Positions 40,365-44,461 of a stretch of 44,461 nucleotides of DNA are shown here, piece after piece. This DNA comes from Bacillota bacterium. GTDB lineage: Bacteria; Bacillota; Limnochordia; Limnochordales; ZCTH02-B6. The translations under genes were made by a program, and so were the position numbers. Where the stretch lies: contig JACDOI010000020.1 of assembly GCA_017656145.1 (NCBI GenBank), positions 1 through 44,461 on the forward strand, in the 5' to 3' direction. The number at the start of each line of letters is the position of its first letter. Position 1 is the stretch's first letter. The notes beneath the pieces were generated by a model. The model did no database searches, was not told the DNA's origin, and worked only from the letters and a program-made list of their open reading frames with translations.

Positions 40365-40394
40365 AGTATATCGTTCGATTCCGTTCGATTCCAA
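40365..40394 (-). promoter_or_regulatory. Promoter with tandem 10-bp repeats
   Basis: On the minus strand TTGGAA (plus 40389-40394) and TATACT (plus 40365-40370) are 18 bp apart. The spacer and part of the -35 contain two perfect tandem copies of GGAATCGAAC (plus 40373-40382 and 40383-40392), one helical turn apart, suggesting a regulator binding as adjacent monomers on one face. Confidence 0.55.
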
Positions 40395-40499
40395 CGTCAA
40401 AATTATGGCAAGTCCGGGTCTTGCGCCGAGAAGGCAACCGTCCCAGCCGGCAACGGGTGCGGCGAACTGCCCCGCAAAGGTGACTTGGGCCGGCCAGCC

Positions 40500-41288
40500 T
40501 TACCCTGACGATGAGGCTGAAAGTTCCAAGGCCCGGTTCCGGGCCCGACTGATTCGCTCGGAGGTGAGCGGATGCGTCCGCAGGAATTCAAGAAACGGCA
40601 CTTCGTGCCCTTCCAGCCGTTGAATGAGCTGGAAGAACCGGACCATTCCCATGGGATCGTAGCCGGCTTTTGCGGCCAGCCGTTGGCCCAGGTCGTCCGA
40701 CTCGTGCTCCTGCTCCCGGCTCCAGCCCAGCCGCATGAGCTCGGCTGCGATCCGCGCCGCGGTGTAGAGCGCGTTTTCCTTCCGGGCGGCGTCGCCGAAG
40801 ACGAGATCCAGTACGATGCTCACGCCCAGTTGCCGGGTGATAGCGTTCATCCCGTGCTTATGCTCGATGTGGGCTACCTCGTGCCCGAGGACGTTGGCCA
40901 GCGCGTCGGCGTCGTCGCCGATGTGGGAAAGAAGACCTGTCGTGACGAACACGTATCCTCCGGGGGCTGCGAAGGCGTTGACCGCGTCGGAGCGGATCAC
41001 GGTGAGCTGGTACGTGATCTCCTTCCGCCCGGCGTGGGCCACGATGTCCGCGAAAATCCCATCGATCCACCGCTGGCGGGCGGGCGGCAGCCGGGCCGGC
41101 GGTCCGTACTCTTCGATGATGCTGGCCGCCACCGACTGGCCCACCGACACCTCAAATCCCGTCAAGAGCTCATCCCAAAACGTTTGCGCCGAAGCAGGCC
41201 CGGCCGGCAGGCAGACCGCAACGACGGCGATCAGCACGGCCGTACCCAGTTGCCCCGGAAAACCCGAACGCCGCAGGTTGGCGGTCAT
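40500..41288 (-). CDS. Exported M48-family zinc metallopeptidase
   Basis: The 262-residue protein has a signal peptide (MTANLRRSGFPGQLGTAVLI through AGPASAQ) and an M48 catalytic domain: LGHEVAHIEHKHG with the HExxH zinc motif (136-140) and a downstream Glu in REQEHESDDLGQRLAAKAGYDP. It ends with THPLTSERISRA, typical of M48 peptidases. Such enzymes act in envelope protein quality control. ATG at 41288 has GGGAG nine bases upstream. It is on the same strand as the neighbouring exported-protein genes but apparently separately spaced. Confidence 0.92.
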   Translation of the reverse strand: MTANLRRSGFPGQLGTAVLIAVVAVCLPAGPASAQTFWDELLTGFEVSVGQSVAASIIEEYGPPARLPPARQRWIDGIFADIVAHAGRKEITYQLTVIRSDAVNAFAAPGGYVFVTTGLLSHIGDDADALANVLGHEVAHIEHKHGMNAITRQLGVSIVLDLVFGDAARKENALYTAARIAAELMRLGWSREQEHESDDLGQRLAAKAGYDPMGMVRFFQLIQRLEGHEVPFLEFLRTHPLTSERISRARNRALELSASSSG

Positions 41289-41444
41289 CTTCGCCATCTC
41301 CCATTCCGGAATCGGGACATCTCGAATCTGCCGGCAGGGGGTGGCCCGGTAGCGCGCTGAATCCGCTTGAAGTCGAAAGGGAGGCACGGCCCTTCCGGGC
41401 GGCGCCTCCCCCTACTGCTAGGCCCGCAATGCCGGCGTGAAAGC

Positions 41445-41957
41445 CTAGAAGCTGGTCCCCAGGCCTACCCGCACGGTGATGGGATGGTCGTTGCCCGACA
41501 CGACGGTGTCGGCGCCGATGACGGCAAAGAACGGTTCTTGGACGGGCATGTACGCCTCGCCGCCGACGGCCACTTGAAGATCCGAGGAGTCATCGAATTC
41601 GCCGGTGAGACCGATCCAGCCGGCCAGCTCCAAGCCGCTCGCGGGATTTGTGCCGCCCCACAGGCCGATCTCCCAGGTTTCCAACGAGCTGTCGTCCAAG
41701 CCGAGCTGGCCGTAATAGCCTCGCTCAGTCCCGAACCAGGCGCTGAGGGCCAGAGTTTCCATGGCGTAATCGACCCCGATGGCCAGGTCGTCACGGATGT
41801 TGAGTTCGCCGTAGACGAAGGCGGAACTGGACTCTTCTTCCTGCAAGGCCAGGCCGGCGGAGATCCAGCCTTGCTGCGCGGCTGCAGGGATAGGGACAGC
41901 CAAAAGCCCGATCCCCAAGGCCAAAGCGACGACGACAGCGATTCCGTTCAGGCGCAA
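41445..41957 (-). CDS. Exported beta-rich protein with a C-terminal Phe, unknown function
   Basis: The 170-residue protein begins with a signal peptide (RLNGIAVVVALALGIGLLAVPIPAAAQQ). The mature part is rich in alternating hydrophobic and polar residues (WISAGLALQ, AFVYGELNI, LALSAWFGTE, EIGLWGGTNP, LAGWIGLTG, LQVAVGGEAYM, ITVRVGLGTSF) and ends in Phe. That pattern is what an outer-membrane beta-barrel looks like, so it hints at a diderm envelope, although a secreted beta-sandwich is possible. TTG at 41957 has GGAGG nine bases upstream. Confidence 0.72.
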   Translation of the reverse strand: MRLNGIAVVVALALGIGLLAVPIPAAAQQGWISAGLALQEEESSSAFVYGELNIRDDLAIGVDYAMETLALSAWFGTERGYYGQLGLDDSSLETWEIGLWGGTNPASGLELAGWIGLTGEFDDSSDLQVAVGGEAYMPVQEPFFAVIGADTVVSGNDHPITVRVGLGTSF

Positions 41958-42079
41958 GGACAAACACCTCCAACAAAATTTGCCGGCTGCGGTTTCGCGA
42001 GCCCTTGATACCGGAATCGGCGGCAAGAACCATTATAACCGAATCTTGGCTCTATGGCACTATGCCGTTGACAGACATC

Positions 42080-42109
42080 TTGTCGTCGGTTGGCCTGTCA
42101 GGCTATAAT
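42080..42109 (+). promoter_or_regulatory. Promoter of the Mn2+ riboswitch/TerC transcript
   Basis: TATAAT (42104-42109) is a perfect -10, with TTGTCG (42080-42085) 18 bp upstream. Transcription would start at about 42116, directly before the aptamer. Confidence 0.7.
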
Positions 42110-42117
42110 AAAAAGCA

Positions 42118-42212
42118 CGAAGGGGAGTAGCAGGATATCCGTGTCCGTCAGTACGGCTCGACAGCCCGGACGCGGAGCGAGGCGGGCGATCGCCTCGTTT
42201 GCGAGACCTTCG
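42118..42212 (+). ncRNA. yybP-ykoY (manganese) riboswitch aptamer
   Basis: The class core is visible: GAAGGGGAGTAGC at the 5-prime side, CCGTCAGTACG in the middle, and GCGAGACCTTCGC at the 3-prime side. P1 pairs CGAAGG (42118-42123) with CCTTCG (42207-42212). yybP-ykoY RNAs sense Mn2+ and control Mn2+ exporters or TerC-family genes, and a TerC-family gene follows here. Internal stems include GGCGGGCGATCGCCTC-type sequence around 42180-42197. Confidence 0.93.
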
Positions 42213-42248
42213 CACGCCGCCCGGCCCGGCGGATGCGGAGGTCTTTTT
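42204..42248 (+). terminator. Riboswitch-controlled terminator
   Basis: AGACCTTCGCA (42204-42214) pairs over 11 bp, with one G-U, with TGCGGAGGTCT (42234-42244), followed by TTTTT (42244-42248). A nested CGCCG/CGGCG hairpin fills the loop. The 5-prime arm contains the 3-prime strand of aptamer P1, so P1 formation and termination are mutually exclusive. Mn2+ binding should therefore allow read-through. Confidence 0.85.
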
Positions 42249-42404
42249 GTATGGGCGCTCGGCGGCGGGAGCGCTCAAGGAGGATTGGAGCAGCAGTGAG
42301 GGCGGCGTGTCGCAGAAAGCCGGGCCGGGGCCGGGCCCGGCAAAGATCTCGGGACAAGGGCTGCAAAGCAACTTGTCCGGGCAAAAAGGAGGATCGAGAC
42401 AGGG

Positions 42405-43376
42405 ATGACGCAGTCGGTAGACGTGCCGCTTTGGGGATGGGTGCTTTTCAACTCGCTGCTCGTTGTAATGCTGCTTTTGGACTTGCTGGTGTTTCACCGG
42501 AATCCTCACCGGGTTTCGGTCAAGGAGGCGATCCTCACCAGCGCCGGATGGATTGCCGTCGCACTGGTATTCAATGTCTTTCTATACTGGCGGATGGGCC
42601 CGGAAGCGGGGATAACGTTCCTCACCGGATACTTGATCGAGAAAGCCCTCAGCGTCGACAACCTGTTTGTGTTCGCCGCGATCTTTGCCCACTTCCGGGT
42701 GCCGGCCGAGTCCCAGCACCGGTTGCTGTTTTGGGGCGTTGTCGGTGCGCTTCTCATGCGGGGGACGATGATCATCGCCGGCGCTGAGCTGTTGGCCCGG
42801 GCTCACTGGATCTTTTACGTCTTTGGCGCGCTTTTGATTTACACGGGCATCAAAATGGCCAGGCCGAACAAGGAGGTCGAGGTCAACCCGAGCCGAAATC
42901 CGGTGGTCCGCTGGGCTCGGCGGATCATGCGGGTGACCGACGATTACGAGGAAAGCAAGTTCTTCGTCCGCCGCAACGGGTTGCTGTACGCCACGCCGCT
43001 GTTTGTGGTGCTGTTGATGGTGGAGACGACCGACCTTGTCTTCGCGGTCGATTCCATCCCGGCCATCTTCGCTATCACCCTCGATCCGTTCATCGTCTAC
43101 ACCTCCAACGCCCTGGCCATCTTGGGCTTGCGGGCGCTGTTCTTCGTGCTGGCCCACGTCATCAACTCGTTCCGCTACTTGGGGACCGGGCTCGCGCTGG
43201 TGCTTGTGTTCATCGGAGCGAAGATGTTGCTGGTGGAGGTCGTGCACGTGCCGGTTGCGGTTTCCCTGGCGGTGGTGGCCGGGGTTCTCGCGGTAGCCGT
43301 CGGGATGTCGATTCTCTTGCCTCAACCTCAACCTCAGCCTCAGCCTCAGCCCAGTAGGCAGAGCTGGGAGGCGTAA
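42405..43376 (+). CDS. TerC-family membrane protein, candidate Mn2+ exporter
   Basis: The 323-residue protein has about nine membrane helices and the TerC/Alx signatures EKALSVDNLFVFAAIF and LYATPLFVVLLMVETTDLVFAVDSIPAIFAI, whose acidic residues are proposed to bind metal. TerC-family proteins under yybP-ykoY control export Mn2+ in characterised cases (Alx, MeeF/MeeY). The C-terminus has a PQPQPQPQPQP tail from a DNA repeat. ATG at 42405 has AAAGGAGG about ten bases upstream, followed by a strong intrinsic terminator. The upstream riboswitch gives direct evidence for Mn2+-induced expression. Confidence 0.93.
   Translation: MTQSVDVPLWGWVLFNSLLVVMLLLDLLVFHRNPHRVSVKEAILTSAGWIAVALVFNVFLYWRMGPEAGITFLTGYLIEKALSVDNLFVFAAIFAHFRVPAESQHRLLFWGVVGALLMRGTMIIAGAELLARAHWIFYVFGALLIYTGIKMARPNKEVEVNPSRNPVVRWARRIMRVTDDYEESKFFVRRNGLLYATPLFVVLLMVETTDLVFAVDSIPAIFAITLDPFIVYTSNALAILGLRALFFVLAHVINSFRYLGTGLALVLVFIGAKMLLVEVVHVPVAVSLAVVAGVLAVAVGMSILLPQPQPQPQPQPSRQSWEA
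43320..43352 (+). repeat. Hexanucleotide repeat encoding a Pro-Gln tail
   Basis: About five copies of a six-base unit (CCTCAA or CCTCAG variants) lie at the 3-prime end of the TerC-type gene and encode PQPQPQPQPQP. Such short tandem repeats can change copy number by slippage; six-base units keep the frame. Confidence 0.85.
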
Positions 43377-43386
43377 GGCGCCAGCG

Positions 43387-43420
43387 CCCGCGGCCCGAAC
43401 AATTCGGGCCGCGGGTTTTT
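43387..43420 (+). terminator. Intrinsic terminator after the TerC-type gene
   Basis: A perfect 13-bp stem, CCCGCGGCCCGAA (43387-43399) with TTCGGGCCGCGGG (43403-43415), has a three-base loop and is followed by TTTTT (43416-43420). Confidence 0.95.
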
Positions 43421-43545
43421 CCAAAGGACTCCACGGGACCGCGCAAGCATCCCCCACGGGCCCCTTGGCGAGCAGCGGGGCCGGGTGGTAAACTGGCGAT
43501 GATTCGGCGAAAATCCCGAGCCGTCCGCCCGGCGACGAAGGGGAG

Positions 43546-44256
43546 GTGGGCCCGTCGCGCCTTTACCCGATTTTGTCCGGTCTGTTTGTTGCGGTGTTGA
43601 TGATCAGCCAGGTGACGGCCGTCAAACCGGTGGAGTGGGGACGGTTCTCGTTCACCGGGGGCGACCTGATCTTTCCCCTGGGCTATTTGTTGGGCGACGT
43701 GCTCACCGAGGTGTACGGATTCGCCCGCTCGCGCCTGGCGATTTGGACGGGCCTAGCGGCCAACGTGTTGTTGAGCGCGACGGTGTACTTGGTGGGCCGC
43801 ATGCCGGGAGCGCCTGAATGGGTGGAAGCCGGGGGCCAGGCGGCGTGGGATATGCTTTTGGGTCTTACGCCCCGCATCGCGCTGGCCAGCTTCCTCGCCT
43901 ACATTGTAGGCGAGTTCGTCAACGCGTACGTTCTGGCGCGGCTCAAAGTGCGCACCCGGGGCCGCTTCTTGTGGTTGCGGACTATCGGATCCTCGCTGGC
44001 GGGTCAAGGGTTGGATACGATTATCTTTTTCCCGGTGGCCTACGCCGGCGTTTGGTCGTGGGAGCTGTTGCTTGAGATCATGGTCGTCGCGTACGCGATC
44101 AAAGTGGGCGTCGAGGTTTTGCTCACCCCGGTGACGTACGCGGTCGTCGCACTGGTCAAGCGGGTAACCGGCCTTGACGTGTACGATGAGCAGACCAGCT
44201 TCAATCCTTTCCGGATCTCGCTGGCCGATGACAGCGAACCGCCGGGCCGTTGGTAA
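43546..44256 (+). CDS. YhhQ/VUT-family transporter, probable queuosine precursor uptake
   Basis: The 236-residue protein has about six membrane helices. The VUT/YhhQ pattern is clear: GGDLIFPLGYLLGDVLTEVYGFARSR with the conserved acidic residues, SFLAYIVGEFVNAYVLARLK, LRTIGSSLAGQGLDTIIFFPVAY and YAIKVGVEVLLTPVTYAVV. Characterised YhhQ proteins import queuosine precursors (preQ0/preQ1); transport here is inferred. GTG at 43546 abuts AAGGGGAG with short spacing, so the exact start is uncertain. No preQ1 riboswitch was recognised upstream. Confidence 0.88.
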   Translation: MGPSRLYPILSGLFVAVLMISQVTAVKPVEWGRFSFTGGDLIFPLGYLLGDVLTEVYGFARSRLAIWTGLAANVLLSATVYLVGRMPGAPEWVEAGGQAAWDMLLGLTPRIALASFLAYIVGEFVNAYVLARLKVRTRGRFLWLRTIGSSLAGQGLDTIIFFPVAYAGVWSWELLLEIMVVAYAIKVGVEVLLTPVTYAVVALVKRVTGLDVYDEQTSFNPFRISLADDSEPPGRW

Positions 44257-44306
44257 GTGCAAGAGAAGATCCGGGCCGCGTTGTTCTTGCGGGTGGAAAA
44301 AACTAC

Positions 44307-44335
44307 TTGACGGCTCGAAAGTCCGGGTTTAGGAT
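44307..44335 (+). promoter_or_regulatory. Promoter of the SAM-I riboswitch transcript
   Basis: TTGACG (44307-44312) and TAGGAT (44330-44335) are 17 bp apart. The start would be about 44342, at a perfect palindrome CGCTGGCC/GGCCAGCG (44345-44360) and before the riboswitch. Confidence 0.7.
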
Positions 44336-44395
44336 TTAAAGAAACGCTGGCCGGCCAGCGAGTCGAAACAACTGAATCACGAACGATTGCCTCAA

Positions 44396-44461
44396 CTCTT
44401 ATCAAGAGCGGCGGAGGGACTGGCCCGATGAAGCCCGGCAACCGGCAGCTCATTTGCTGCA
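44396..44461 (+). ncRNA. SAM-I (S-box) riboswitch, truncated by the window end
   Basis: The 5-prime half of the S-box aptamer is present: CTCTTATCAAGAGCGGCGGAG, GGACTGGCCCGATGAAGCCCGGCAACC and the start of the next stem. SAM-I riboswitches repress methionine or SAM biosynthesis and uptake genes when SAM is abundant. The rest of the aptamer, the expression platform and the controlled gene lie beyond base 44461. Confidence 0.95.

Noticed and set aside
42068-42073. TTGACA as -35 for the TerC-type gene
   Set aside because: It is 30 bp from TATAAT, too far; TTGTCG at 42080-42085 has usable spacing.

Overview
The window is GC-rich DNA from a bacterial chromosome around its replication origin. It runs dnaA, dnaN, recF, gyrB, gyrA and then a tRNA gene. 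A gerA-type spore-germination operon, a YlbF-family gene, a YqhV-like gene and DUF421/DUF4363 proteins point to an endospore-forming member of the Bacillota. High GC, frequent GTG/TTG starts and strong GGAGG ribosome binding sites suggest one of the GC-rich deep branches (Limnochordia, Symbiobacteriia or Thermaerobacter-like); the exact lineage cannot be fixed from sequence alone. No transposase, phage gene or CRISPR array was seen.

Layout. (1) 1-9.7 kb: replication and topology block. dnaA has a distant ribosome binding site that a hairpin may bring near the start codon. A DnaA-box cluster (candidate oriC) separates dnaA from dnaN. gyrB carries a 342-residue in-frame intein at the TOPRIM DxD motif. 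The usual small S4 gene between dnaN and recF is absent. (2) 9.7-12.1 kb: tRNA-Ala, a small His-containing membrane protein, a mercaptopyruvate-type sulfurtransferase with no normal start codon, and an ArsR-family regulator plus a FmdB-type zinc-ribbon gene that share an identical palindrome. (3) 12.1-17.7 kb: a minus-strand group of glutamate dehydrogenase, DUF420, DUF421 and DUF4363, then an XdhC-like protein divergent from YlbF. (4) 17.7-23.9 kb: YqhV-like protein, TrpB2-type tryptophan synthase beta, glyA, an MFS protein, serS and tRNA-Ser(UGA). (5) 24-28.1 kb: fluoride channel, MFS exporter, DUF309, FUN14-like protein, tRNA-Ser(GCU), GNAT and a thioredoxin-fold protein. (6) 28.2-33.3 kb: a three-gene GDP-mannose/glycosyl-transfer operon behind a near-consensus promoter and a long structured leader. 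(7) 33.3-37.3 kb: gerAB-gerAA-gerAC with a sigma-G-like promoter. (8) 37.4-42 kb: an unknown polytopic membrane protein, an overlapping msrA/DNA-methyltransferase pair, and three genes for exported or membrane-anchored proteins (coiled-coil, M48 protease, beta-rich protein ending in Phe). (9) 42-44.5 kb: a yybP-ykoY (Mn2+) riboswitch controlling a TerC-family gene, a YhhQ/VUT-family transporter, and the start of a SAM-I riboswitch cut by the window end.

The most notable items are the GyrB intein with a decayed homing-endonuclease domain, the two matched ArsR-type operators, the hairpin-spaced dnaA ribosome binding site, the sulfurtransferase with an apparent AUC start, the readable terminator/P1 competition of the Mn2+ riboswitch, and the fused glycosyltransferase with its unexplained leader. 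Starts were chosen by ribosome-binding-site spacing and family N-termini; nothing was verified by database search.
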